Source: Vulcanimicrobiia bacterium
GTDB lineage: Bacteria; Eremiobacterota; Eremiobacteria; Baltobacterales; Baltobacteraceae
Assembly: GCA_024281135.1 (NCBI GenBank)
Contig: JAMXLG010000337.1
Location: 1-14,007, forward strand
Direction of reading: 5' to 3'
DNA: 14,007 bases
Position numbers and translations under genes: made by a program. Under the pieces are notes generated by a model. The model made no database searches. It was given only the letters and a program-made list of their open reading frames with translations, and had not been told where the DNA came from. Positions 6,111-14,007 of this stretch are shown piece by piece. The stretch's first letter is position 1. Every line of letters starts with the position of its first letter.

Positions 6111-7364
6111 ATGTCGACCGAGATCGACCGGCGGCTCGAGGCAATTTGGCGCATCGAGTCGCCGCGCTTGATTGCGGCGTTGACGCGTGTCGTTCGCGAT
6201 GTCGGCATCGCGGAGGAACTCGCGCAAGACGCATTTGTTGCGGCGCTTACGCAGTGGCCCGAAAACGGCGTCCCGGAAAACCCGGGGGCATGGCTGACGA
6301 CGACGGCAAAGCGTCGCGCAATCGATCGCTTTCGCCGAGATGATGTATTCGAACGTAAAGCCGAACAGCTGGTGCGAGAGACGCCGCTGTCGACGTCAAT
6401 CGAATCGGAACTCGAAAATTTGGATCAAAACGTCGGTGACGATATGCTGCGCTTGATGTTTATCGCGTGCCATCCGATTCTCTCGCGTGAAGCGCGCATC
6501 GCGCTGACGCTTCGTTTACTCGGCGGGTTGACGACGATCGAAATCGCCCGCGCGTTTCTGACGCCGGAGCCGACGATCGCGCAACGCATCGTGCGCGCGA
6601 AACGAACGCTCAGCGAAGCGCACATTCCGTTCGAGCTGCCACCGGTGAATGAGCGAGCAGCGCGTCTGTCGTCGGTGCTGGAAGCGATCTATCTCATCTT
6701 CAACGAGGGATACTCCGCGACGTCCGGTGACGACGTCGTGCGACCGGAACTGTGCCAAGATGCGTTGCGGCTCGGACGCGTCCTCGCGCATTATATGCCT
6801 GATGAAGGCGAGGTGCACGGTTTAGTCGCATTGATGGAGTTGCAATTTTCGCGCTCCGCTGCGCGCGCTGATTCGCAAGGGCGACCGATTTTGCTGGCGG
6901 ATCAAGACCGGCGGCGCTGGGATCGCGTGCTGATCGTACGCGGACTGCGCGCGCTCGAACGCGCGCAAGCGTGCAGATCGTACGGTCCGTATACGCTGCA
7001 AGCAGCAATTGCAGCATGTCACGCGCGCGCGGTAACGTTTGGTGACACCGATTGGGAACGCATTGCGGCACTGTACGACGCGCTCGTCCAAGCGGTGCCG
7101 ACGCCGGTCGTACGTCTCAACCGCGCGGTTGCTATCGGCATGGCGTTCGGGCCCGAAGCAGCCATCCCACTTGTCGACGAGTTATCGGACGAGCCGGCGC
7201 TTCGTGGCTACTATCTTTTACCGGCCGTGCGAGGGGATCTTTTCGAACGAATGTTGCGTTATAGTGATGCGACAATGGAGTTCGAACGCGCTGCTACGCT
7301 TGCCGTTAATGAGCGCGATCAAAAATTTTTACTGCAACGCGCCGCGGCATGCCGGAATCGATGA
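6111..7364 (+). CDS. ECF42-type RNA polymerase sigma factor
   Basis: A 417-residue extracytoplasmic-function sigma factor with a large C-terminal extension. Region sigma2 covers about residues 10-80 (EELAQDAFVAALTQWP, PGAWLTTTAKRRAIDRFRR). Region sigma4 covers about 110-168 (RLMFIACHPILSREARIALT, GLTTIEIARAFLTPEPTIAQ, with a helix-turn-helix). Then comes the DUF6596-type segment starting EAIYLIFNEGYSA (191-203) and a helical, TPR-like region to the end (HYMPDEGEVHGLVALMELQ, LNRAVAIGMAFGPEAA, LPAVRGDLFERMLRYSDAT). This build and the two upstream DGPF genes define group ECF42, where the C-terminal extension, not an anti-sigma factor, is thought to control activity. No anti-sigma gene is seen nearby. 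It probably activates its own operon from the site at 5285-5311. Confidence 0.95.
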   Translation: MSTEIDRRLEAIWRIESPRLIAALTRVVRDVGIAEELAQDAFVAALTQWPENGVPENPGAWLTTTAKRRAIDRFRRDDVFERKAEQLVRETPLSTSIESELENLDQNVGDDMLRLMFIACHPILSREARIALTLRLLGGLTTIEIARAFLTPEPTIAQRIVRAKRTLSEAHIPFELPPVNERAARLSSVLEAIYLIFNEGYSATSGDDVVRPELCQDALRLGRVLAHYMPDEGEVHGLVALMELQFSRSAARADSQGRPILLADQDRRRWDRVLIVRGLRALERAQACRSYGPYTLQAAIAACHARAVTFGDTDWERIAALYDALVQAVPTPVVRLNRAVAIGMAFGPEAAIPLVDELSDEPALRGYYLLPAVRGDLFERMLRYSDATMEFERAATLAVNERDQKFLLQRAAACRNR

Positions 7365-7394
7365 GGTGCGTTTGGGAATAACCGAGGTATGGCT

Positions 7395-7955
7395 ATGTTG
7401 CGACCAATCGCGTTCGCGAGCGCCTTTCTGAGCTTTGTCCTTTCTTCGACGCTTTCAGCCCTCGCCGTAACGCAACACACGACCGGACTCACCGGAGCGT
7501 TTTACGCGGCCGGCGGCGGTGCGGGAAGTTTCTCGACCGTCCGCGCGTTGAATTCGATGCTCGGTGCTCCGGCGGTGCAAGCAGAGATGATGCATTTGCA
7601 AGATCAGTTCGGTGACACGAGCTCGTTTATTTCAACATTCGATTTTGCAATGGATGATGCGTGGCAAAAATCCGGAAGAGCTGATGTCGCGATTTCGACG
7701 CGACCCGATCTGAACGGTCAACAGCTTGCAAGCCAAATCATCGAAGCCGGCACACAAAACCGCACGTTCACGATACAGCGTCTCTTTTCATCGCTGTTCC
7801 CACCGCAAGTCGCTGGCGACGTGCTGCTCGACATCGACGTAAAATACGGCGCTGATACGAGTAAGAATTTCAAGGCTATGGCTAACACGTTCTTCACCGA
7901 CACCGGTCAAGAACTTGGTGTCGCGGCTTTGAAGGGAGCGCACGGAGCGCAATAA
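7395..7955 (+). CDS. Secreted or periplasmic protein, unknown family
   Basis: I do not recognise this family. The product is 186 residues. It starts with a classical signal peptide (MLRPIAFASAFLSFVLSSTLSALA, about 24 residues, likely cut after ALA). The mature part is soluble and cysteine-free, with a glycine-rich stretch (YAAGGGAGSF), a methionine-rich helix-like segment (LNSMLGAPAVQAEMMHLQ) and a beta-like stretch VAGDVLLDIDVKYGAD. An ATG also occurs at 7389, but GAGGT at 7384-7388 is correctly spaced only for the ATG at 7395. It follows the sigma gene by 30 bases and precedes the debranching enzyme by 12, so it could belong to either transcription unit. Secretion fits neither neighbour's cytoplasmic role. 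Confidence 0.75.
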   Translation: MLRPIAFASAFLSFVLSSTLSALAVTQHTTGLTGAFYAAGGGAGSFSTVRALNSMLGAPAVQAEMMHLQDQFGDTSSFISTFDFAMDDAWQKSGRADVAISTRPDLNGQQLASQIIEAGTQNRTFTIQRLFSSLFPPQVAGDVLLDIDVKYGADTSKNFKAMANTFFTDTGQELGVAALKGAHGAQ

Positions 7956-7967
7956 AAGCGGCTCCCA

Positions 7968-9926
7968 ATGGAGTGGGGCCACCTCGAAATTGCACAAGGC
8001 CACGAGTGGCTAGTGACCGACGGTTCCGGCGGCTATGCATCCGGAACCGTTTCGGGTATCCTGACGCGGCGCTACCACGGACTTCTCGTCGCCGCCCTCG
8101 CGCCACCGCTCGGACGGCGCGTTCTTCTTGCGAAACTCGATGCGACCGCCGCATATGGTGATGCATCTTTTGCATTAGGCGCCGACCGGTGGCGCGACGG
8201 CACGATTGCGCCGGAAGGCTTTCAATACATCGCGGACTTCCGGCTCGAGGGCCGCGTACCGGTGTGGACGTATGCTGTTTCCGATGCACTCATTGAACGG
8301 CGGGTGTGGATGGACGGCGCGGCCACGACATTCGTCCAATACACAGCCGCGCGCGCAAGTACGCCGCTACAACTTTCGTTAAAAGCATATGTCAATGACC
8401 GCGACTATCACGCGCTCACGCATGCGTACGATGCCGGCAACGTCACTTCCATCGAAGGGCAAACGGCGCGCATTGCGCTCGGCGGCGGCACGCCGTGGCA
8501 CCTCGGGATCGATCGCGGCACAATTCACGAAGCGCGTGAGTGGTATTACGGCTTTCGCTTGTTGCGCGAAACCGAACGCGGATTGGATGATTTAGAGGAT
8601 CACTACCATGCGTGTTCGATTGAAGCGACACTTGCTGCAGGACAATCCTTAACCATCGTTGCGTCAACCGCACGGATCGACGGAATCGACGGAGCATCCT
8701 CCCTGCAACGCGTGCGCGACGCCGAAAACGCGCTACTCTCGCAGTGGCGGCTGACGCAGCCTGCTGCGAATGCCGCGCCGGCGTGGATCGAATCGCTCGT
8801 GCTGGCAGCCGACCAGTTCATCGTGAATCGCACGGTGGATGGCGAGCCGGGCAAAACCGTGATAGCGGGCTATCATTGGTTCGGTGATTGGGGACGCGAT
8901 ACGATGATCGCTCTGGGCGGGCTCACGCTGACGACAGGACGCTTCGAAATCGCACGGATGATTCTGGTAACCTTCGCGCGCTACATCGACGGCGGAATGC
9001 TACCGAACAACTTCCCGGATACTGGTTCGCCACCGCAATACAACACCGTTGATGCGGCGCTTTGGTTCATCGAAGCCATCCGTCAGTATCACGCCGCCAG
9101 TGGCGACACGTCGCTGCTGCACGATGTCTTCGATGCAGCCGGCGAAATCATCGAATCTTATGCGCGCGGCACACGCTACCACATCGGCGTCGATGCGAGC
9201 GACGGACTGCTCTATGCGGGTGAGCCCGGCGTGCAACTCACATGGATGGATGCAAAGATCGGCGATTGGGTCGTCACGCCGCGCATCGGCAAGCCGGTTG
9301 AAGTGAACGCGCTGTGGTACAACGCGCTGCGCTCGATGGATGCATTCGCGCAACTCCTCGGACGCGATACGTCACGGTATCGTGACCTCGCTTCGCCCGT
9401 GCGACGCTCCTTTGCGCGTTATTGGAACGAAAGCGCGAGCTATCTCTACGATGTGCTCGATGGTCCGGACGGAAGCGACGCAACGATTCGGCCGAACGCG
9501 CTTTTCGCCGCCGCGTTGCCCTTTCGTGCGCTCGATGCCGCACGCGAACGCGCAGTCGTCGATCTCGCTGCACGCGTCCTGGTTACGCCCTGTGGCGTAC
9601 GCTCGCTCTCCCCGAACGATGCGGCGTACGTTGGACACTACGGCGGCTCGCCGCGTGGCCGCGACGCAGCGTACCACCGTGGAACTGCCTGGCTCTGGCT
9701 GACCGGCGCCTTTCTCCGAGCGCTGCGTAATGCGGGCGGCAGTACAGCCGATGCCGCGCGTTATCTGCAACCGTTTCCCGAGCACGTGCGTACCTATGGA
9801 GTGGGAACGCTCGCGGAACTTTCCGATGGCGACGCGCCGTACGATCAGCGTGGAACGATCGCCCAGGCATGGAGCGTGGCGGAGCTGTTACGCATCTGGC
9901 ACGATTTGCAAGGAGAGCATGGATGA
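7968..9926 (+). CDS. Amylo-alpha-1,6-glucosidase (glycogen debranching enzyme)
   Basis: A 652-residue debranching enzyme of the archaeal/bacterial GDE type (GH133), predicted to hydrolyse alpha-1,6 branch glucose in glycogen-like glucans in the cytoplasm. The N-terminal domain starts with the family signature EWLVTDGSGGYASGT (13-27) and RRYHGLLVAAL. The catalytic (alpha/alpha)6 domain has YHWFGDWGRDTMIALGGL (near 301-319), NNFPDTGSPPQYNTVDAALW, QLTWMDAKIGDWVVTPRIG (near 424-442), PVEVNALWYNALRSM, and QAWSVAELLR close to the end. The length and domain order are complete. There is no signal peptide and no separate 4-alpha-glucanotransferase domain. The gene ends in an ATGA overlap with the GH63-like gene, so the pair is translated together. 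No strong ribosome binding site precedes the ATG. Confidence 0.95.
   Translation: MEWGHLEIAQGHEWLVTDGSGGYASGTVSGILTRRYHGLLVAALAPPLGRRVLLAKLDATAAYGDASFALGADRWRDGTIAPEGFQYIADFRLEGRVPVWTYAVSDALIERRVWMDGAATTFVQYTAARASTPLQLSLKAYVNDRDYHALTHAYDAGNVTSIEGQTARIALGGGTPWHLGIDRGTIHEAREWYYGFRLLRETERGLDDLEDHYHACSIEATLAAGQSLTIVASTARIDGIDGASSLQRVRDAENALLSQWRLTQPAANAAPAWIESLVLAADQFIVNRTVDGEPGKTVIAGYHWFGDWGRDTMIALGGLTLTTGRFEIARMILVTFARYIDGGMLPNNFPDTGSPPQYNTVDAALWFIEAIRQYHAASGDTSLLHDVFDAAGEIIESYARGTRYHIGVDASDGLLYAGEPGVQLTWMDAKIGDWVVTPRIGKPVEVNALWYNALRSMDAFAQLLGRDTSRYRDLASPVRRSFARYWNESASYLYDVLDGPDGSDATIRPNALFAAALPFRALDAARERAVVDLAARVLVTPCGVRSLSPNDAAYVGHYGGSPRGRDAAYHRGTAWLWLTGAFLRALRNAGGSTADAARYLQPFPEHVRTYGVGTLAELSDGDAPYDQRGTIAQAWSVAELLRIWHDLQGEHG
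9910..9915 (+). promoter_or_regulatory. Ribosome binding site fixing the GH63-like gene start
   Basis: AAGGAG lies 7 bases before ATG 9923, within the debranching enzyme gene. The frame is open upstream to an ATG at 9869, but this site and the resulting ATGA overlap place the start at 9923. Confidence 0.8.
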
Positions 9927-12565
9927 ATGATGCCGAGAATCCGGAACGCGATCGGATCGCCGATAAAAGCGCACCGTGGTGGCGATGGGGTCCGTATGTC
10001 ACCGACCGGCAGTGGGGAACCGTCCGTGAAGACTACAGTGCGACCGGTGAAGCCTGGGAGTACTTTCCGTTCGATATGGCGTCGAAGCGCGTGTACCGGT
10101 GGGGCGAAGACGGCATTTTCGGCATTTCCGACGTCAGCCAGCATTTGTGCTTTGCACTCGCGCTCTGGAACGGCAACGATGACCGGCTTAAAGAACGCTT
10201 CTTCGGACTCACGAGCAATCAGGGTAATCACGGCGAGGACGTTAAAGAGTATTACTTCTTCCTCGACAACGTGCCGTCGCACTCGTATATGCGTGCGCTT
10301 TACAAGTATCCGCATACGGCGTTTCCATATCGGCAGCTCATCGACGAGAATGGCCGTCGAACGCGTATGGACCCCGAATATGAATTGATCGACACCGGAA
10401 TCTTCGACGACGACCGGTACTTCGACATCGAGATCGAATACGCGAAAGCCGCGCCGAACGACATATTGATTCGTATTACGGCTATGAACCGCTCGCGTGA
10501 ACCGCACGACCTGCATCTGCTTCCGACGCTGTGGTTTAGAAACGAATGGTCGTGGCGCGAGGGCATCGAACGGCCCTCGATCGTGCAACACGACACGACA
10601 CGCGAATATGTTGCGCTCGTCGCTCAGCATCCCGGGCTCGGCGACTATCACCTCTATGCGGAAAATCCGGCGCAGATGCTCTTCACCGAAAATGAAACGA
10701 ACTTCGAAGCGCTGTGGGGGATCGGTAACCGGACGCCGTTTGTAAAGGACGGCATCGAGCGTTTCATCGTTCACGGCGAAACAACGGCGGTAAATCCTCA
10801 ATCGTCGGGAACGAAGGTTTCCGCGCACTATCCGATGACGCTCGGTGCCGGCGAACACCGAACCGTGTTGTTACGCCTCAGCGAGAAGTCGAACGATCGT
10901 CCCTTCGGAGCCATGTTCGATGGCATCTTCGTCAAGCGTCTCGAAGAAGCCGATATTTTTTACGACGAAATCAATCCGTTTCATTCGGACATCGAAACAC
11001 GGCGCGTGCAGCGTCAAGCTTTTGCAGGCCTTCTATGGTCGAAACAGTTCTACCACTATCACGTTCCTCGATGGCTAAACGGCGATCCGTTGCAGCCGAC
11101 GCCCCCGGAGGCGCGTCTCGAAGGGCGCAACCACGAGTGGACCAATTTCGACGCAATGGAAGTGGTGTCGATGCCCGACACCTGGGAATACCCGTGGTTT
11201 GCGGCATGGGATCTCGCATTTCACACCGTTGCATTTGCACTCATCGATCCAAACTTTGCGAAGAACCAGCTCATCTTGCTTGCGCGCGAGTGGTTCATGC
11301 ATCCCAATGGTCAGCTGCCTGCATATGAATGGGCCTTTCAAGACGTCAATCCACCCGTGCACGCATGGGCGGCGCTGCGTGTCTATCAAATCGAAGAAAA
11401 AGAACACGGGCGAGGCGATCTGGCGTTTCTCGAGCGCATTTTTCAAAAGCTTTTGCTCAACTTTACCTGGTGGGTGAACCGCAAAGACGCGAAAGGAAAC
11501 AACGTCTTTCAAGGCGGGTTTCTCGGCCTCGACAACATCGGTGTCTTCGATCGCAGTGCTCCGTTGCCGGGCGGCGGCTTTCTCAATCAATCCGACGGCA
11601 CGAGCTGGATGGGAATCTACACGCTCAACATGCTCGCGATCGCGATCGAGCTTGCCATACACAACCCCGTCTACGAAGACATCGCGACCAAATTCTTCGA
11701 GCACTTCCTCTACATTGCCAATGCGATGAATCACATGGGCGGCGACGGACTGTGGAATGAGGAGGACGGGTTCTATTACGACATGCTGATGTGCGACGAC
11801 GGTCGCAGCTTCCCGATAAAAATCCAATCCATGGTCGGGATCCTTCCGCTGCTTGCGGTCGAGATCGTCGAGCCCGAAGAGCTTGACGCGTTGCCGTCAT
11901 TCAAAAAGCGCCTCGAGTGGTTTATAACAAAACGTCCGAACCTTGCGCAGAACGTCGCGAGCATGACGGAGCCCGGCGTCGGCGAACGACGCCTGCTTTC
12001 GATCGTCGGCCGTGAACAAGGCATTCGGATCGTTCAAAAAATGCTCGATGAATCGTCGTTCTTGAGCCCGTACGGGATCCGCAGCGTCTCTCGATACCAC
12101 GCCGAGCATCCGTTCGTGCTGAATCTCGACGGTCAAGAGTATCGCGTCGACTACGAACCTGGCGAATCGACGACGGGTGTTTTCGGCGGAAACTCGAACT
12201 GGCGCGGACCGATTTGGTTTCCGTTGAATTTTTTGATCATTGAAGCGCTCCAGCGCTTTCACTATTATCTCGGAAGCAGCACGAAAATTGAATTTCCGAC
12301 GGGCAGCGGGCAGATGATGGATCTGTGGCAAGTGGCCTCCCAGCTCTCGACGCGCATGATCGACATCTTTCTTCCAGACGCGGATGGCAATCGTCCGGTG
12401 TTCGGAGGCGTCGAGAAATTCAATCGCGATCCGCATTGGCGCAACTACATCCCGTTCTACGAATACTTTCACGGCGACAACGGCAAGGGACTTGGGGCAA
12501 GCCATCAAACCGGATGGACGGCGCTCGTCGCCAAATTGATCGAGCAACGCTCCGAATACGGGTAG
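9923..12565 (+). CDS. GH63/MGH1-like putative glucosidase
   Basis: An 880-residue member of the large bacterial 'glucosidase' family related to GH63 (mannosyl-oligosaccharide glucosidase clan, MGH1-like domain). Conserved blocks include WGPYVTDRQWGTVREDYS (23-40), YRWGEDGIFGISD, NQGNHGEDVKEYYFFLDN (about 98-115), DTGIFDDDRYFDI, the catalytic-domain segment MPDTWEYPWFAAWDLAFH (about 417-434), NGQLPAYEWAFQDVNPP, GGDGLWNEEDGFYYD, GNSNWRGPIWFPLNFLI (about 755-771) and HGDNGKGLGASHQTGWTALV. No signal peptide is present, so it is cytoplasmic. The substrate is unknown to me. Family relatives hydrolyse alpha-linked glucose from oligosaccharides, and the fused-gene context with a debrancher suggests a glucan or its trimmed branches. 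The start is set by AAGGAG at 9910-9915. Confidence 0.88.
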   Translation: MNDAENPERDRIADKSAPWWRWGPYVTDRQWGTVREDYSATGEAWEYFPFDMASKRVYRWGEDGIFGISDVSQHLCFALALWNGNDDRLKERFFGLTSNQGNHGEDVKEYYFFLDNVPSHSYMRALYKYPHTAFPYRQLIDENGRRTRMDPEYELIDTGIFDDDRYFDIEIEYAKAAPNDILIRITAMNRSREPHDLHLLPTLWFRNEWSWREGIERPSIVQHDTTREYVALVAQHPGLGDYHLYAENPAQMLFTENETNFEALWGIGNRTPFVKDGIERFIVHGETTAVNPQSSGTKVSAHYPMTLGAGEHRTVLLRLSEKSNDRPFGAMFDGIFVKRLEEADIFYDEINPFHSDIETRRVQRQAFAGLLWSKQFYHYHVPRWLNGDPLQPTPPEARLEGRNHEWTNFDAMEVVSMPDTWEYPWFAAWDLAFHTVAFALIDPNFAKNQLILLAREWFMHPNGQLPAYEWAFQDVNPPVHAWAALRVYQIEEKEHGRGDLAFLERIFQKLLLNFTWWVNRKDAKGNNVFQGGFLGLDNIGVFDRSAPLPGGGFLNQSDGTSWMGIYTLNMLAIAIELAIHNPVYEDIATKFFEHFLYIANAMNHMGGDGLWNEEDGFYYDMLMCDDGRSFPIKIQSMVGILPLLAVEIVEPEELDALPSFKKRLEWFITKRPNLAQNVASMTEPGVGERRLLSIVGREQGIRIVQKMLDESSFLSPYGIRSVSRYHAEHPFVLNLDGQEYRVDYEPGESTTGVFGGNSNWRGPIWFPLNFLIIEALQRFHYYLGSSTKIEFPTGSGQMMDLWQVASQLSTRMIDIFLPDADGNRPVFGGVEKFNRDPHWRNYIPFYEYFHGDNGKGLGASHQTGWTALVAKLIEQRSEYG

Positions 12566-12577
12566 GGACCTGCTGCA

Positions 12578-13846
12578 ATGGCTCGTTATCCGCATCTACC
12601 GCGACGCGCGGTCGTGTTCTCCTTCGAGGGTCCGGATCGCTACGCGATGGTCGGCGGTCTCGGCGTACGCGCGTCGGAACTCAGCGTTGCGCTGGCGGAG
12701 AACGGATTCGAAACGGATCTCATCTATGTCGGCGATCCATCCTTACCGCCGGTCGAGCAACGCGGCGATCGCCTCACGCTGCGGCGGTGGAGTCAATGGA
12801 TTTCTGCATATCACCCGCAAGGCGTGTATGACGGTGAATGGGGCAAGATCAACGATTACGGCTCGAGCGTGCCGCCGTTCCTCGTCGAAAACGTCGTGCG
12901 ACCGGTGGCGGAACGAGGCGAGCGTGTCCTCGTACTCGCGGAAGACTGGCAGGTCGTCCCGGCGGTTCTCGGTCTTGATTCGCATTTGCGACGCGCGGGC
13001 TTGCGCCATGCCGTCACGATCGCGTGGAATGCGAACAACACGTACGGCTTCGATACGATAAACTTCTCCGCGCTTGCCGACGCTGCGCATATTACCTGCG
13101 TAAGCCGCTACATGAAATTCGAACTTGCGATGCGCGGCGCGGAGTCGTTAGTGATCCCCAACGGAATTCCGGAACGCATTTTCGATGAAGTGAAGGAAAA
13201 CGACGTCACATATTTGCGCCGCGTCCTTGCCGGACGCCACATGCTGCTCAAAGTCGGGCGTTTCGATCCCGATAAACGATGGCTGCAAGCGATCGATGCC
13301 GTTGCCGATTTGCGTGACGAGGGTACGGACGTTCAGCTCGTCGTTCGCGGCGGGAAGGAACCGTATGCCGGCGTCGTGTTTGGCCGCGCGATCGAGCGTG
13401 GCTTGCGCGTTGAAGACGTGTCGTTCGAATCACCGACGGTCGATGCAATTGCCGATGCGCTTTCCCGATCGCAAGCCGACATCGTGAACGTCCGCAGCTT
13501 TCTCCCCGACGCGATGCTCTACACGCTCTACGGCGCCGTCGATGCCGTGCTCGCCAATAGCGGAAAAGAACCGTTCGGACTGGTCGGTCTCGAAGTCATG
13601 GCCGCGGGCGGCATTGCGGTGTGCGGTTCGACCGGAGAAGACTACGCGCGCGCGTTCGACAACGCCATTGTCTGCGACACGAGCGACCCGTTGGAACTTG
13701 CGACATATCTCGATCGCCTCTTCGACAACGCGGCGGTCCAAGCTCGGATACGCGAAAACGCTCCACAGACGGCGCGTCAATTCACCTGGCCGAACGTTCT
13801 CGACGTCCTCGACGCAAAAGTCGCCTTTATGACGGAACGCGTGTGA
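12578..13846 (+). CDS. GT4-family glycosyltransferase (glycogen-synthase-like)
   Basis: A 422-residue GT-B fold retaining glycosyltransferase. The N-terminal acceptor domain has a glycine-rich loop (VGGLGVRASELSVALAENG, about 25-43), as in glycogen/sucrose synthase-type enzymes. The domain boundary shows SLVIPNGIPERIF (about 189-201) and KVGRFDPDKRW (about 224-234). The nucleotide-sugar motif is E331-x7-E339 in KEPFGLVGLEVMAAGG, the E-x7-E signature of GT4. Donor and acceptor cannot be read from the sequence. A role in making or decorating an alpha-glucan or a glucosylated compatible solute is inferred from the two upstream glycosidases. The gene starts 12 bases after the GH63-like gene, in the same operon. 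It ends 9 bases from a convergent gene, with no convincing terminator between them. Confidence 0.9.
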   Translation: MARYPHLPRRAVVFSFEGPDRYAMVGGLGVRASELSVALAENGFETDLIYVGDPSLPPVEQRGDRLTLRRWSQWISAYHPQGVYDGEWGKINDYGSSVPPFLVENVVRPVAERGERVLVLAEDWQVVPAVLGLDSHLRRAGLRHAVTIAWNANNTYGFDTINFSALADAAHITCVSRYMKFELAMRGAESLVIPNGIPERIFDEVKENDVTYLRRVLAGRHMLLKVGRFDPDKRWLQAIDAVADLRDEGTDVQLVVRGGKEPYAGVVFGRAIERGLRVEDVSFESPTVDAIADALSRSQADIVNVRSFLPDAMLYTLYGAVDAVLANSGKEPFGLVGLEVMAAGGIAVCGSTGEDYARAFDNAIVCDTSDPLELATYLDRLFDNAAVQARIRENAPQTARQFTWPNVLDVLDAKVAFMTERV

Positions 13847-13855
13847 TCACCGACA

Positions 13856-14007
13856 CTAGGCGTTAACCAATTCTTCGATGCGGGTTCCCATGCGTTCGGC
13901 GAAGGTTACGGCGTCGCCGTCGGTGGGGGCTTCGGCGTAAACCGTGAACGTCGGATCGCTTGAATCCGGGAGTACGAGCACCCAGCCGCCGTCGCGCTTG
14001 ACGCGCA
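13856..14007 (-). CDS. C-terminal end of a phosphomannomutase/phosphoglucomutase-type protein (partial)
   Basis: Only the last 49 residues are inside the window; the 5' part lies beyond base 14007. The translation contains DGGWVLVLPDSSDPTFTVYA followed by EAPTDGDAVTFAERMGTRIE and ends LVNA. This is the last domain of an alpha-D-phosphohexomutase. The usual phosphate-binding loop near the end (S-G-T-E-P) is replaced by DSSDP. I recall similar LVLPD versions in the C-terminal half of nucleotidyltransferase-phosphomannomutase fusions, so the full gene may be such a fusion. It would interconvert sugar 6- and 1-phosphates and feed NDP-sugar synthesis, which fits the convergent glycosyltransferase. 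Confidence 0.75.
   Translation of the reverse strand, partial: RVKRDGGWVLVLPDSSDPTFTVYAEAPTDGDAVTFAERMGTRIEELVNA

Noticed and set aside
9869..9922. Upstream in-frame extension of the GH63-like gene from ATG 9869
   Set aside because: It would overlap the debranching enzyme by 58 bases. AAGGAG at 9910-9915 and the ATGA overlap favour ATG 9923, and the extra 18 residues look like shadow coding.
13841..13857. Palindrome GTGATCAC and short GTGT/ACAC arms between the convergent GT4 and mutase genes
   Set aside because: No loop or T-run of terminator type. The arms are too short to support a terminator.

Overview
The window is a compact, moderately GC-rich bacterial chromosome segment with short intergenic gaps and several ATGA or longer gene overlaps. 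The organism is diderm: an apolipoprotein N-acyltransferase gene (lnt) overlaps an LptC-like lipopolysaccharide-export gene, and a predicted lipoprotein follows. My best guess at lineage is an uncultured Eremiobacterota-like (WPS-2) bacterium. This rests on overall impression only (diderm, high arginine/alanine coding, gene mix) and no marker gene in the window proves it. I see no rRNA, tRNA, CRISPR array, insertion sequence or phage gene.

Layout. (1) 1-2650, + strand: an envelope block of lnt, an LptC-like gene and a lipoprotein of unknown function. (2) 2655-3241, - strand: two tandem GsiB/KGG-type hydrophilin genes built from 20-residue repeats that match the plant group 1 LEA motif in register. 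(3) 3324-5319, + strand: a D-aminoacylase-family amidohydrolase with replaced active-site residues, overlapping by 56 bases a BsuPI-domain protein. (4) 5352-7364, + strand: two DGPF/YCII proteins and an ECF42-type sigma factor with a long C-terminal extension. A candidate ECF42 promoter sits just upstream, inside the end of the BsuPI gene. (5) 7395-7955: a secreted or periplasmic protein I do not recognise. (6) 7968-13846, + strand: an alpha-glucan block of amylo-alpha-1,6-glucosidase (debranching enzyme), a GH63/MGH1-like glucosidase and a GT4 glycosyltransferase. (7) 13856-14007, - strand: the C-terminal end of a phosphomannomutase/phosphoglucomutase-type protein converging on the glycosyltransferase.

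How they fit together. The first block supports outer-membrane biogenesis. The hydrophilins point to desiccation or osmotic tolerance. The sigma/DGPF block is a self-contained regulatory module whose signal is unknown. The last block probably handles a glucose polymer or oligosaccharide: the debrancher and glucosidase trim it, the GT4 enzyme elongates or decorates it, and the convergent mutase would supply sugar 1-phosphate. No gap exceeds 300 bases. The largest is the 82-base divergent region 3242-3323. I do not see a clearly new multi-gene system. The best leads are the altered amidohydrolase, the LEA1-like pair, the ECF42 promoter and the uncharacterised glucan cassette.
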